The notes below the pieces were generated by a model. That model did no database searches. It was not told where the DNA came from and was given only the letters and a program-made list of their open reading frames with translations. A stretch of DNA of 64,000 nt from Gloeobacter morelensis MG652769 (lineage in GTDB: Bacteria; Cyanobacteriota; Cyanobacteriia; Gloeobacterales; Gloeobacteraceae): the NCBI RefSeq assembly GCF_021018745.1, contig NZ_CP063845.1:496001-560000 (forward strand). Reading direction: 5' to 3'. Made by a program: the position numbers and the translations under genes. Below, in pieces: positions 41,813-50,902 of the stretch; within the stretch, counting starts at the first letter, position 1, and each line of letters opens with the position of its first letter.

Positions 41813-43357
41813 GTGCCCCTGAGCGAAGCGATTTTGACCCTCCAGGACCAGGACAATCTACAGCGCGCCGAGAGGTTGTGGCAGCAGCTGCGCAGCCCTG
41901 GCCCCCGGGCGGCTGAGGCGGTGGTTTTGCGCAGCACCGGGCGCCTCGGCGCTGTGGATTGGGATGTGATTGTTGCAGGAGGAACCCTCGGCGTTATGCT
42001 CGCAGCGGCCCTGGCCCGGCGGGGCCTGCGGGTGGCGCTGATCGAACGTGGCACGCTCGTTGGGCGCGCTCAAGAATGGAACGTCTCGCGGCCGGACCTG
42101 GATATCTTTGTCAAGCTGGGGCTGTTGAGTGCCGATGAACTGGAGCGGGTGATCGCCAGCCGCTCCGCCGGTGCCCGGGTCGCCATCGCGGGGGGCACGC
42201 CGGTGCCGGTGCAGGGGGTACTCGATGTCGGTGTCGATCCGGTGTACTTGCTTGCGGTGCTCAAGGAGCGCTTTTTGGTGGCGGGCGGTACCCTTTTCGA
42301 GCACGCCCCCTTTGTGCGGGCGGCGGTCCATCCCGACGGCGTGGCTGTGGCGGCAGGGGAAAAGCGCCTGACCGGCCGGTTGCTCATCGATGCGATGGGC
42401 CATTTTTCGCCCATTGTCCGCCAGGCCCGCGGCGCTGCCCGCCCCGACGGCGTCTGCCTGGTGGTGGGCAGTTGCGCCCAGGGCTTCGCTGCAGACAACC
42501 AAACCGATCTGATCGCCTCGATCACGCCGGTGCTGAACCGCTGCCAGTACCTTTGGGAGGCGTTTCCGGCCCGCGACGGGCGCACCACTTACCTGTTCAC
42601 CTATCTCGACGCCCACCCGGGGCGGCTGGGGTTGGGCGAGTTGTTCGAAGAATATCTGCGTCTGTTGCCCGCCTACCAGAGCACGCCGCTCGAGCGGCTG
42701 CGCTTTCGGCGGTTGCTGTTCGGGTTGTTCCCGTCCTACCGCCAGGCTCTCGATCTTACCGGGTGGGATCGGATCCTGGCAGTGGGCGACAGCGCCGGCA
42801 ACCAGTCGCCTCTCAGTTTCGGCGGCTTCGGGGCGATGCTCAGGCACCTCGGGCGGCTGGAGGCGGGCACAGCGGAGGCACTGGCCGCCGACTGCCTGGG
42901 CGGGCGGGATCTGCAGCGGCTGCAGCCTTACCAGCCGAATCTGGCGGTGACCTGGCTGTTTCAAAAGGCGATGAGCGTTGGGGTCGATCAAAACGTGAAT
43001 CCCGATCGGATCAACCGGCTGCTCGCCACGGTCTTCGCCCAGATGGAGGCGTTGGGCGATGGGGTGCTGCGGCCTTTTTTGCAGGATGTGGTGCGCCTCG
43101 ACGCGCTCAGTACCACCCTCGCGCGCGTCGCCCTCGCCGATCCGGGTCTGGTGCTTGCCCTGGTGGGCCACCTCGGACCGGGGGCGCTGGCCGAATGGGC
43201 GGGGCATTACCTGAACCTGGTGGGCTATACCGCGCTCGATCGCCTGGGTGCAACGCTGCACGGCCCGATCGAAAGCCTGCCGCCCCCGGCGCGCTACCGG
43301 GCCAACCGCCGGTTGGAAGCCTGGCGTTACGGTTCGGGCCACGATCTGGCGCAATAG
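41813..43357 (+). CDS. FAD-dependent oxidoreductase, CruP-like lycopene cyclase paralogue
   Basis: A 514-residue flavoprotein. The FAD motif DVIVAGGTLGVMLAAALARR (about residue 50) is followed by the CruA/CruP-type pattern: EWNVSRPDLDIFVKLGLL, YLWEAFPARDGRTTYLFTYL D in two blocks, and GDSAGNQSPLSFGGFGAMLR. CruP is a paralogue of the CruA lycopene cyclase found in cyanobacteria and plants and linked to limiting carotenoid epoxidation; cyclase activity is doubtful. It starts at GTG. The C-terminal 130 residues are helical. A true cyclase role cannot be excluded from sequence. Confidence 0.72.
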   Translation: MPLSEAILTLQDQDNLQRAERLWQQLRSPGPRAAEAVVLRSTGRLGAVDWDVIVAGGTLGVMLAAALARRGLRVALIERGTLVGRAQEWNVSRPDLDIFVKLGLLSADELERVIASRSAGARVAIAGGTPVPVQGVLDVGVDPVYLLAVLKERFLVAGGTLFEHAPFVRAAVHPDGVAVAAGEKRLTGRLLIDAMGHFSPIVRQARGAARPDGVCLVVGSCAQGFAADNQTDLIASITPVLNRCQYLWEAFPARDGRTTYLFTYLDAHPGRLGLGELFEEYLRLLPAYQSTPLERLRFRRLLFGLFPSYRQALDLTGWDRILAVGDSAGNQSPLSFGGFGAMLRHLGRLEAGTAEALAADCLGGRDLQRLQPYQPNLAVTWLFQKAMSVGVDQNVNPDRINRLLATVFAQMEALGDGVLRPFLQDVVRLDALSTTLARVALADPGLVLALVGHLGPGALAEWAGHYLNLVGYTALDRLGATLHGPIESLPPPARYRANRRLEAWRYGSGHDLAQ

Positions 43358-43410
43358 AGCCGGGCGCGGTGTGGTTGGGTTATCATGGGCCGCAGCTTCC
43401 CGAGGGACGC

Positions 43411-45594
43411 ATGGCACCTGGCGAGGCTGCCGACGGCGGGCTGTTGCCCGGAGCCAGGCGGCTGGTAGAACTGGCACAGCAAAAACAACAGCATGGCGGC
43501 CGGCAGCACCTGCACAGCGCCCACTGGTTGCTGGCACTCCTGGAACGCCACGGAGCGATGGTCGAGAGCATGGTGGACGGCCTCGACGCCACTGCCCTGG
43601 CCGGGCAGTGGCAAAACCAGTTAGCGCAGGGTGAAACGGGAACTCCCCTCGCATGCACCGAGGTACTCGAACTGGCCCGCGCCAACGCTGAAGCGCGCGG
43701 CCAAAACCGGATCTCCGAGCGGGATATCGCGGCGGTGATCCTGGCGCGCTGCGGCTACCGGCCCGCCCAAAAAGATTTGTTGATTGTTGTAGAGGCGATG
43801 GCCACTCCCCCCGGTTATCGGCCGCGCGCCCACAGACCCACTCCCATGCTCGAGCGCTTTGGCCGCGATCTGACCCGAGAAGCGCAGCAGGGACAGCTCA
43901 GTGCCTTTGTGGGCCGCGAAGAAGAGGTGCAACTGGTCATCGAGACGCTCTGCCGCCGCACCAAGCGCAATCCGCTTTTGGTCGGACCGGCGGGGGTCGG
44001 AAAGACAGCGATCGTCGAAGAGCTCGCCCAGCGGCTGGTGGCTTCTCAGGTGCCGGCGGTGCTGGTAGGCGCGCGGCTTTTTGCTGTGCAGCCTTCGACG
44101 CTGGTGGCCGGGACGAGCGTGGTTGGCGAACTGGAAAACCGCTTCAAGGCGCTGCTCAAAGAAGCGTCCCAGGATGGGGTGCTTTTGTTTATCGACGAGG
44201 TGCACTCGGTCGTCGGGGCGGGGGGACGCACCGGCACCGACGATGTGGCAAGCCTGCTCAAGCCCGCCCTCGCCCGGGGCGAGATCGCCTGCATCGCCGC
44301 CACCACCGACGACGAATTTCGCCGCTATATCGAACCGGACGCTGCCCTTGAACGGCGCTTTCAGCCCATCCGCATCCAGGAATTGAACGCCGAGCAGACC
44401 CTCGTGGTGCTCGGTGCCCTGGCCGGTGAACTGGGGCAATTGCGCGGCGTGCAGGTGGGGGGGGCGGCGCTAAGCTGGCTGGTGGATTTTGCCGCCCAGT
44501 TTCTGCCCAATCGCCGCTTTCCCGACAAGGCCATCGATTTGCTGGAGCAGTGTATCGCCTACGCCGTCGCCCGCGACAAGCACGCCGTCGAGCTTGCCGA
44601 CGCCGCGGCGGTGGCCCGGCGGATGGTGGGGATGCCCGTCGCTGTGACCGAGAGGCTGGCGGCCCTCAGGCGCGAACTGCCGGGGCGGGTGGCGCTGGTG
44701 GAAGAAGATATTCAGGCGCTGGTGGGCCGCCTGAATGTGACCTTGCGCAGCCTCGATCTGCGGCCCGCCCGCCCCAACGCGGCGCTGCTGTTGGTCGACC
44801 GGGCCGCCGCCCTGGGCGAAGCGCTCGGCGGCGCCCTGGCTGAGTTGCTCTTCGGCAGTGCTGAACGGGTGATTGCTATCGACTTCGGCAGTTTCACCAG
44901 CCCGGCGGATCTCTCCATGCTGCTGGGAGCCCCGCCGGGCTACGTCGGGTATGCCGACACCCTGCCCATCCATCGCCTCGCCCAGATGCCCTGGTGCGTG
45001 CTGCGCTGCGACAACGTCCACGCCTGCCACCCCCAGATCCGCCAGGTGCTGGCCCAGGCGCTCGAATCCGGCTTTTTCACCGATGCCCACGGCAAACGCG
45101 CCTACCTGAGCGACGCGGTCGTGCTGATCACCGCCGAAGTGGCGCTCGCCTCCCAGCGCAGCCTCGGTTTTGCCGGGGAGCGGCCCGCTGCGGATTCGGA
45201 GTCTCCGGGGATTATTCAATCCGCCAGTGCGATGCTGGGGGCCGGTTTTGTCGACCGCTGCGATCTGGTCTTCGCGGCGGTGGCCGGTGCCGATGCCGCC
45301 CAACAGCGCTGGCTGCGCGAACGGCTGCTTGCGGAGCTCTCGGTACGCTACCGACGGCAGGGGCTCGAATTGCACTGGGACGATAGTCTGGTGCAGTGGC
45401 TGGCCGGTCAGCGCACCGCCCAAAGCGGCCCGCGCGACTGGGAGCGGTTGGTCGATGAGCGCCTCAGCCCGGCCCTCATCGAACATCTGCCTTTCGGCGA
45501 GCAGGTGCGCTCGCTCGTTGTCCGCTTCGAGGCCGGCACCATCCGCACCGATGACTATCAACCCGAGGAGCGACAGCGCCATGATGGAATTTGA
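43411..45594 (+). CDS. ClpB/ClpA-like AAA+ protein with degenerate second ATPase domain
   Basis: A 727-residue protein. Residues 1-130 resemble a Clp N domain (ARRLVELAQQKQQ, HSAHWLLALLERHG). D1 is complete: FVGREEEVQLVIE, Walker A GPAGVGKTAI (192-201), pore-loop/Walker B VLLFIDEVHSVVG (about 257), and RRFPDKAIDLLEQC. The coiled-coil M domain of ClpB is absent. D2 keeps MLLGAPPGYVGYAD but its Walker A is lost (LLLVDRAAALGEALG) and Walker B reads VLRCDNVHACHP in place of the usual FDEIEKAHP. It thus looks like a one-motor chaperone with a structural D2. It overlaps the YbjN gene by 14 bases. Confidence 0.85.
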   Translation: MAPGEAADGGLLPGARRLVELAQQKQQHGGRQHLHSAHWLLALLERHGAMVESMVDGLDATALAGQWQNQLAQGETGTPLACTEVLELARANAEARGQNRISERDIAAVILARCGYRPAQKDLLIVVEAMATPPGYRPRAHRPTPMLERFGRDLTREAQQGQLSAFVGREEEVQLVIETLCRRTKRNPLLVGPAGVGKTAIVEELAQRLVASQVPAVLVGARLFAVQPSTLVAGTSVVGELENRFKALLKEASQDGVLLFIDEVHSVVGAGGRTGTDDVASLLKPALARGEIACIAATTDDEFRRYIEPDAALERRFQPIRIQELNAEQTLVVLGALAGELGQLRGVQVGGAALSWLVDFAAQFLPNRRFPDKAIDLLEQCIAYAVARDKHAVELADAAAVARRMVGMPVAVTERLAALRRELPGRVALVEEDIQALVGRLNVTLRSLDLRPARPNAALLLVDRAAALGEALGGALAELLFGSAERVIAIDFGSFTSPADLSMLLGAPPGYVGYADTLPIHRLAQMPWCVLRCDNVHACHPQIRQVLAQALESGFFTDAHGKRAYLSDAVVLITAEVALASQRSLGFAGERPAADSESPGIIQSASAMLGAGFVDRCDLVFAAVAGADAAQQRWLRERLLAELSVRYRRQGLELHWDDSLVQWLAGQRTAQSGPRDWERLVDERLSPALIEHLPFGEQVRSLVVRFEAGTIRTDDYQPEERQRHDGI

Positions 45595-46021
45595 AACCGA
45601 ACCCCAACGTCAGGTTTTTGACAAGATCCTGCCCTGGGTCTACGAAATATTCGGCGAAAAAGCCGTGAATGTCCACGAAGACAAGCCGCTCATCCGCATC
45701 TCCTTCGGCTCGGCTTTTGTCGTGGCGAACGTCTATCCGTGGCGCGAGGACGCCGTGATCAACGTCCGCTCCTACGTCGTCACCAACGTCGAGATGAGCG
45801 CCGAGCTGATGCACTTTTTGCTGCGGGAGAACGACGACATGCGCTTCGGCGCCTTCGGCATCGATGAGGAACACGACATCTTCTTCGAGTACGCCATCGT
45901 CGGCTCCACCTGCGACATGCCCGAACTGAAAGCAGCAGTGGGCGCGGTGGCCTTCAGCGCCGACGAGTACGACGATCAGATCGTGGCGCGCTGGGGCGGG
46001 GAGCGGGCGGTGGACCGCTAG
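45581..46021 (+). CDS. YbjN domain protein (type III chaperone-like fold)
   Basis: A 146-residue protein of the YbjN family, which shares the fold of type III secretion chaperones and is common in cyanobacteria with unknown role. The pattern LIRISFGSAFVVANVYPWRE DAVINVRSYVV (in two blocks) and MSAELMHFLLRENDDMRFGA is diagnostic. GAGGAG lies 10 bases before the first of two adjacent ATGs. It starts inside the 3' end of the AAA+ gene, so the two are translationally coupled, and a joint role in protein handling is likely. Confidence 0.82.
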   Translation: MMEFETEPQRQVFDKILPWVYEIFGEKAVNVHEDKPLIRISFGSAFVVANVYPWREDAVINVRSYVVTNVEMSAELMHFLLRENDDMRFGAFGIDEEHDIFFEYAIVGSTCDMPELKAAVGAVAFSADEYDDQIVARWGGERAVDR

Positions 46022-46026
46022 TCAAA

Positions 46027-46593
46027 TTAGCCGAGCGGACCGAGCCGGTCAAGGGGCCAGAAGCGGAAGATGGCCCGGCCGATCACGTTTTGGCGCGGCA
46101 GAAAGCCCCAAATGTGGGAGTCAAAGCTGTTGTTGCGGTTGTCGCCCATCACAAAGTACTGGTCGGCGGGCACTTTAACCGGGGGCATGACGTAGGCGGG
46201 CGGCTCGGCGATGTATTTTTCGTCGAGCGGTTTGCCGTTGATGAGCACCTTGCCCGCTTTGACTTCCACCGTGTCGCCCGGTAGACCGATCACCCGCTTT
46301 ATAAAGGGTTGATCGTTGCTGTTGAAATGGTTCTTGGGCGGAGTGAAGACGATGATCTGACCGCGCTCGGGGGCGGAGAAGTCGTAGGTGATCTTCTCGA
46401 CCATCAGGCGATCGTTGATGAGCAATGTCGGCTCCATGGAGCCCGAGGGGATATAAAACGCCTGGGCGGCGAACGTCTGGATGGTGAAGGTCAACACCAG
46501 CGCCACAGCGATGGACTGAATATTCTCGCGCTGGCTTTTGAGAAAGGACCAGAGCTTATTGTCCTCGGGTTGGGGATTGGGCGATGAGCTCAT
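46027..46593 (-). CDS. lepB: Signal peptidase I
   Basis: Removes signal peptides from exported proteins at the outer face of the cytoplasmic membrane. The 188-residue enzyme has one membrane anchor (about 26-46), the catalytic serine S52 in FYIPSGSMEPTLLINDRLMV, the lysine base K99 in PFIKRVIGLPGDTVEV, and the conserved YFVMGDNRNNSFDSHIWGF. It is a compact form with a short cap. It converges on the YbjN gene with 5 bases between stops. Confidence 0.95.
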   Translation of the reverse strand: MSSSPNPQPEDNKLWSFLKSQRENIQSIAVALVLTFTIQTFAAQAFYIPSGSMEPTLLINDRLMVEKITYDFSAPERGQIIVFTPPKNHFNSNDQPFIKRVIGLPGDTVEVKAGKVLINGKPLDEKYIAEPPAYVMPPVKVPADQYFVMGDNRNNSFDSHIWGFLPRQNVIGRAIFRFWPLDRLGPLG

Positions 46594-46674
46594 GAAGCAA
46601 TGCCGGTAGGACGGTTATACCGCTGATCATAGACCATTGGCGGGCTCCTCCCCGGAGTGCATCGCCGCCGGACG

Positions 46675-47640
46675 CTACTCTTTAAGCTCCACCTGCAGGC
46701 CCGGCAGTCCTTCGAGTTTCTGCTCGGCGGGTTGCTCAACGTCCTCGGGCGCATCGATCAGTACATTCAGTGCACCGGCCAGACACTCGATTTCCATGGG
46801 GGTTGTCCCCACCAGTTCACCATCGACCATCGATTCCTGGACCGGCTCGGCGACGATGCGCACTTTGCGGGCGCGCAGGAAACCGACGTTCTCGCGCTGG
46901 GCAGGCTGATCGCGCAGGGCTGTCCACAGCAGGTGATAGCCGGTCGTCACCGCCTCGACCAGACCGCTTGCGGCGACGATCGTGATATCGAGCTCGCCGT
47001 CATCGGGCCGAACTTGCGCCGGTCCCTGGGCAAGCACAGAAGTAGGCGGCGCCAGATTGGCCACGGTCACCGCCACCGCCTTGCAGGTGATGAGCTGCTC
47101 CTCGGTGTCGAGGGTGACGCTGAATTGTTCGAGATCTTGCAGCTGCTGCAAGCCGGAAAGAATGTAGGCGAGCACGCCCAGGGCGTTTTTGCTCTCGCGC
47201 GAAGCCGTGCCGATGGTGCGCGCACCGTAGCCGATTCCGGCTTGCAGGATCATCGGCTGGCCGTTGCAGCGGGCCATGTCGATGCGGCGGGTACGCTCCT
47301 GAAGAATCACCCGGCAGGCGGCGGGCAGATCCTGGGGCAGTTGCAGCGCCAGGGCCACCGAATTGGCCGTACCGCGGGGAACGATCCCGAGGGCGGCGTG
47401 GCTGCCCGCCACCGCCCCGGCCACCGCCGAGAGTGTCCCGTCCCCGCCCGAGGCGATCACGATCTCCGCCCCACAGGCGAGCGCCTCGCGGGCAAGGGCG
47501 TCCGCTTTTTGTTCCGGACTGGTCAAAAGCACATGCAGATCGAATTTTTCTTGAAGGGCTTGCTCGATAAGGCTGAGATCGGTCTCACCATTGCCGCGCC
47601 CGGCAACTGGGTTGAAAATTAGCCAGGCTCTTCTTTTCAT
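46675..47640 (-). CDS. Diacylglycerol/lipid kinase family protein (YegS/DagK-like)
   Basis: A 321-residue soluble lipid kinase of the DAGK catalytic family. It begins RRAWLIFNPVAGRG, the first conserved block; then VIASGGDGTLSAVAGAVAGS (nucleotide-binding GGDG) and LGIVPRGTANSVALALQLPQ follow, with ARCNGQPMILQAGIGYGART and VDGELVGTTPMEIECL at the C-terminus. ATG 47640 is chosen because the open extension upstream to 47817 has no kinase similarity and overlaps the next gene's leader. The lipid substrate cannot be told from sequence. Confidence 0.88.
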   Translation of the reverse strand: MKRRAWLIFNPVAGRGNGETDLSLIEQALQEKFDLHVLLTSPEQKADALAREALACGAEIVIASGGDGTLSAVAGAVAGSHAALGIVPRGTANSVALALQLPQDLPAACRVILQERTRRIDMARCNGQPMILQAGIGYGARTIGTASRESKNALGVLAYILSGLQQLQDLEQFSVTLDTEEQLITCKAVAVTVANLAPPTSVLAQGPAQVRPDDGELDITIVAASGLVEAVTTGYHLLWTALRDQPAQRENVGFLRARKVRIVAEPVQESMVDGELVGTTPMEIECLAGALNVLIDAPEDVEQPAEQKLEGLPGLQVELKE

Positions 47641-47781
47641 GGTTGATCCCGAAAATGGTTTACCGGACTTGTTCACAAGCTTCCCCCCATAGCTGTCCAT
47701 CTGCATCCGACCCGGGAGGGAGTTCTGCTCCCCGCCTCCAAAGCGGTAGGCTATGGAAGATTTTGCCCCGGGAGCGGTGCT

Positions 47782-48693
47782 TTGCGAAAGCCGGTCATCC
47801 ACGATCAAGACGGTCACGCCGACGATCTGGTCGCCACATTGCTATTGGCGCTCCATCCAGCCATGGATCTGAAGGCCGTCGTCGTCAACAGCGGCGACTG
47901 TATCCCCCAGGTCTCCGCCGCCGTCCTTGCCGCCCTACTCGACCGTCTGGGACAAGGCGGAGTGCCGGTGGCCTGGCAGCACCATGCCCTGCCCCACCCG
48001 TTTCCGCTCACCTGGCAGCGCGAGAGCCTCAACTATCTGCGCGCCTTTCCGGAAGCTGAACGGTACTACCCGGACGCCGCCGGCACGCGGCTGCTCACCG
48101 AGGCCATTCTGAGTGTGGGTGAACCGGTGACTTTGCTGGTCACCGGCCCCTGCACCAACCTGGCAGCAGCCCTGCGCGCCGCGCCTGAGATTGCGCGGCA
48201 ACTGGATCGCGTCGTATTGATGGCCGGGGGACTGGAGGTAGGAGGCAACGTCGCAGGCGAGCAAGACCACGACGGCAGCGCCGAGTGGAATCTTTACTGT
48301 GACCCGCCAGCCGCGGCCTACTGCCTGCAAGCCGGGCTCACTCTGGATTTTGTCACCCTCGATGTCACCAATTTTGTGCCGATGACCGCCCGCTTCGTCG
48401 AAACCTTGCGCTCAAGCGGCGGTGCCTGTCGTCTGGCCGCCGAATTGCTCGCAGGCGTCGAGCAGCAGAACTATTTTTTCTGGGACACCCTGGCCGCGCT
48501 TTTGACCTGTGAGCCGGACTATCTGCCCCGCGAACACCAGTCGCTCATCGTGCGCACCGAAACGCCCAGCGAGGGACGGCTCGAAAAAACCGCCTCGGGT
48601 GTGCCCGCGCGTGTCTTCGAGCCTGATAACGACCTGGAGACTCTGGGAGCGCGGGTGGAGGCGCGGGTAATCGAAATTTTGAGCGCCCTCTAA
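47782..48693 (+). CDS. Nucleoside hydrolase (inosine-uridine preferring family)
   Basis: A 303-residue enzyme cleaving the N-glycosidic bond of nucleosides. The calcium-binding DxDxxxDD motif opens the protein (HDQDGHADDLVATLLL), followed by LLVTGPCTNLAAALRAAPEI, VVLMAGGLEVGGN, and SAEWNLYCDPPAAAYCLQAG with the catalytic-region Asn. The start is TTG at 47782, unusual but the only start that gives the motif. It overlaps the convergent aldolase gene by 4 bases. Confidence 0.88.
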   Translation: MRKPVIHDQDGHADDLVATLLLALHPAMDLKAVVVNSGDCIPQVSAAVLAALLDRLGQGGVPVAWQHHALPHPFPLTWQRESLNYLRAFPEAERYYPDAAGTRLLTEAILSVGEPVTLLVTGPCTNLAAALRAAPEIARQLDRVVLMAGGLEVGGNVAGEQDHDGSAEWNLYCDPPAAAYCLQAGLTLDFVTLDVTNFVPMTARFVETLRSSGGACRLAAELLAGVEQQNYFFWDTLAALLTCEPDYLPREHQSLIVRTETPSEGRLEKTASGVPARVFEPDNDLETLGARVEARVIEILSAL

Positions 48694-49724
48694 CCGTAGA
48701 GCCGCTTGCAGACGGCGATGGTCCACTCCACCCCCGCATCGTCGATATCGAGGTGGGTGACCAGCCTCAGACGCCGGGGACCAAAGACACTCACCCGCAC
48801 GCCGTGGGCGGCCAGCTCCGCCGCCACCGCCGCCGCCGTAAAATCTGCGCGCACATCCACCATCACGATGTTGGTGTGCACAGCATCAAGCTCGACATCG
48901 AAGGCGTTCAGAGCCCTCAGGTGAACGGCCAACTGCCGCGCCCGGCGATGATCGTCCGCAAGGCGATCGATGTGGTGATCGAGGGCGTACAGACCGGCCG
49001 CCGCCAGAAAACCCACCTGGCGCATGCCCCCGCCAAAGGCCTTGCGCAGCCGTGTCGCCTGGGCGATGAAATCAGCTCTACCGGCGAGCACCGAGCCCGC
49101 CGGACACCCGAGGCCCTTGGAAAGACAGAAGTAGACCGAATCAAAGGGTGTCGCCAGAATCGCCGGGCTGTGACCGCTGGCGACGCTGGCGTTCAATAGC
49201 CGGGCACCGTCGAGGTGCATCGGGATGCCTGCGGCGCGGGCGAGCTCGGCAATTTGTGCGATGACATCCTGGGGATAGACCGTGCCGCCGCCGCGGTTGT
49301 GGGTATTCTCGAGCAGAATCAGGCCCGTGGGCGGTTCGTGCAACTCGATGGGGCGGATGGCGGAGCACACCTGCTGGGCGCTCAGGACCCCGTGGCGGCC
49401 GTCGAGGGGATGGAGTTGCACGCCGCCCAGGTGGCTTGCCCCGGCCCGCTCGTAATTGAACACATGGCAGTCGCGATCACAGATGATTTCCTGGCCAGGG
49501 CGGGTATGGGTGGCGATGGCCACCTGGTTGCACATCGTGCCGCTCGGAAAAAATAACCCCTTTTCTTTGCCGAGCAGGTGGGCGACACGCTCCTGGAGGC
49601 GATTGACGGTCGGATCTTCGCCGTAGACGTCGTCGCCGACTTCGGCGTCGAACATGGCGGCGCGCATCGCCCGGGTCGGTCGGGTCACCGTGTCGCTGCG
49701 CAGATCGACAACCGGGTCCGGCAT
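48690..49724 (-). CDS. Threonine aldolase-type PLP enzyme (GntG family)
   Basis: A 344-residue enzyme of the beta-eliminating lyase group that splits L-threonine or L-allo-threonine into glycine and acetaldehyde. Visible are VDLRSDTVTRPTRAMRAAM, DDVYGEDPTVNRLQERVA, FPSGTMCNQVAI, IPMHLDGARLLNA and the PLP lysine in VYFCLSKGLGCPAGSVLAG. I choose ATG 49724 (MPDPVVDLRSD) because CAAGGAG lies just before it; an ATG at 49751 would add nine residues. The two genes at its ends are convergent and divergent respectively. Confidence 0.9.
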   Translation of the reverse strand: MPDPVVDLRSDTVTRPTRAMRAAMFDAEVGDDVYGEDPTVNRLQERVAHLLGKEKGLFFPSGTMCNQVAIATHTRPGQEIICDRDCHVFNYERAGASHLGGVQLHPLDGRHGVLSAQQVCSAIRPIELHEPPTGLILLENTHNRGGGTVYPQDVIAQIAELARAAGIPMHLDGARLLNASVASGHSPAILATPFDSVYFCLSKGLGCPAGSVLAGRADFIAQATRLRKAFGGGMRQVGFLAAAGLYALDHHIDRLADDHRRARQLAVHLRALNAFDVELDAVHTNIVMVDVRADFTAAAVAAELAAHGVRVSVFGPRRLRLVTHLDIDDAGVEWTIAVCKRLYG

Positions 49725-49922
49725 ACCTTGTACTCCTTGGTGCTTATACATCCTAGCGACTTGCGACCTAAACCAGAAGAAAGATGCTGCCCCCCGGCAA
49801 AGGGGGCTAATATGGCAAGTAGGTTCCGTGGCGTGGGGATCAATGCCTACCGATGCCCGACAGGGATTGATAGGGGTTCTAGAGTCGAGAGAACCGTATA
49901 AACTTTCTGGCTGAGGCTACCG

Positions 49923-50183
49923 ATGCTGTTCCACCTTCTGTACCTGCTGTGTTTTCTCGTCTTGGGTACTCTGGCGTTCTACACTATGGCGACGGGTTGG
50001 CGACAGAAGCAGCAGCGCAGAACTAATCGGATGCAACCCCACCCTGAATTGCTCGACCGCAACGGCCGGGTGATCAAAGACTCGCTGCTGGTGGTGCGCG
50101 TCACTCCCCGCGACGCCGATATCCGCAGCCGCCTCGAAGCTTTGTACAACCGTTCTCCCGACGACGAGCGCCGCGACCGCTAG
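49923..50183 (+). CDS. DUF2973 family small membrane protein
   Basis: An 86-residue protein conserved in cyanobacteria: one N-terminal membrane helix (MLFHLLYLLCFLVLGTLAFY), then the conserved HPELLDRNGRVIKDSLLVVR V block and a charged tail. Function is unknown. The stop overlaps that of folA tail to tail by 4 bases. Confidence 0.82.
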   Translation: MLFHLLYLLCFLVLGTLAFYTMATGWRQKQQRRTNRMQPHPELLDRNGRVIKDSLLVVRVTPRDADIRSRLEALYNRSPDDERRDR

Positions 50184-50689
50184 CCGCTCCCGACAAGCCG
50201 TGGCCACTCGAAGAGCGCGGATGAATTGCGCTGCAGCTGCCAGCGACTGAAGGTTGGAAACTGCTCGACTTTTTGTGCGGCCCATCGGTTTCCCAGGTCC
50301 GGCAGGAGAAGATCACCTGTGTGCAGACCGGGGATCAGACTCAGGTAAAGGGTATCTAGCCTGTCGGCGGTTTGGGCGTACACCGAAGCACCGCCAATCA
50401 CGAACAGGCGTTCGACGGGTAGGGCCAGAGCCTGCTCTAGCGAGCTCAGATAGTGGGCCGCTGGCAAGGACGGTCCGCCTCTGGTGGTCAGCACGTAATG
50501 TTTGCGCGCGGGCAAAGGTTGGCCTCGGCGGGCAAGGATGCTCTCGAAGGTGCGGCGGCCCATCAGCAAAGATTGGCCCCAGGTCAGTGCTTTGAACGCC
50601 CTGAGATCTTCGGGGCAGTGCCAGGGCAGACCATCGCCCCGGCCGATTAAGCGGCGGCTGTCCGTGGCTACGACGGCGATCAATTCCAT
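50180..50689 (-). CDS. folA: Dihydrofolate reductase
   Basis: Reduces dihydrofolate to tetrahydrofolate with NADPH. Starting at ATG 50689 (MELIAVVATDSRRLIGRGDG) gives 169 residues, normal for the family; the open frame extends upstream to 50755 without similarity. Key blocks are GDGLPWHCPEDLRAFKALTW, LLMGRRTFESI, HYVLTTRG and RLFVIGGASVYAQTA. The substrate carboxylate is Glu/Asp at the PEDL position. Not all cyanobacteria carry folA, many relying on other routes. Confidence 0.93.
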   Translation of the reverse strand: MELIAVVATDSRRLIGRGDGLPWHCPEDLRAFKALTWGQSLLMGRRTFESILARRGQPLPARKHYVLTTRGGPSLPAAHYLSSLEQALALPVERLFVIGGASVYAQTADRLDTLYLSLIPGLHTGDLLLPDLGNRWAAQKVEQFPTFSRWQLQRNSSALFEWPRLVGSG

Positions 50690-50902
50690 AGGCAAGTTCA
50701 ACACCAGTTCGATGGGCTTTCCCCGTGCCGCCCAATGCCGGATCTTCAGCGACAAAGCAGCGATGTTGCAGGAATGCCAAGCCGAAAACGATGTGTTTAT
50801 TGTAGGCGAAAAGCATTGAGCCCCCTGGTGGTAGCGATCTCCACAATCGACACAGTCTAAATCGTGTTAAGAAGGGGCATCGGTTTGCACAGGAGTGTCC
50901 CG

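Noticed and set aside
42472-43410. Upstream extension of the AAA+ gene frame into the CruP-like gene
   Set aside because: The frame is open only because of codon bias; the extension is antisense-like in composition and the Clp N domain begins after ATG 43411.
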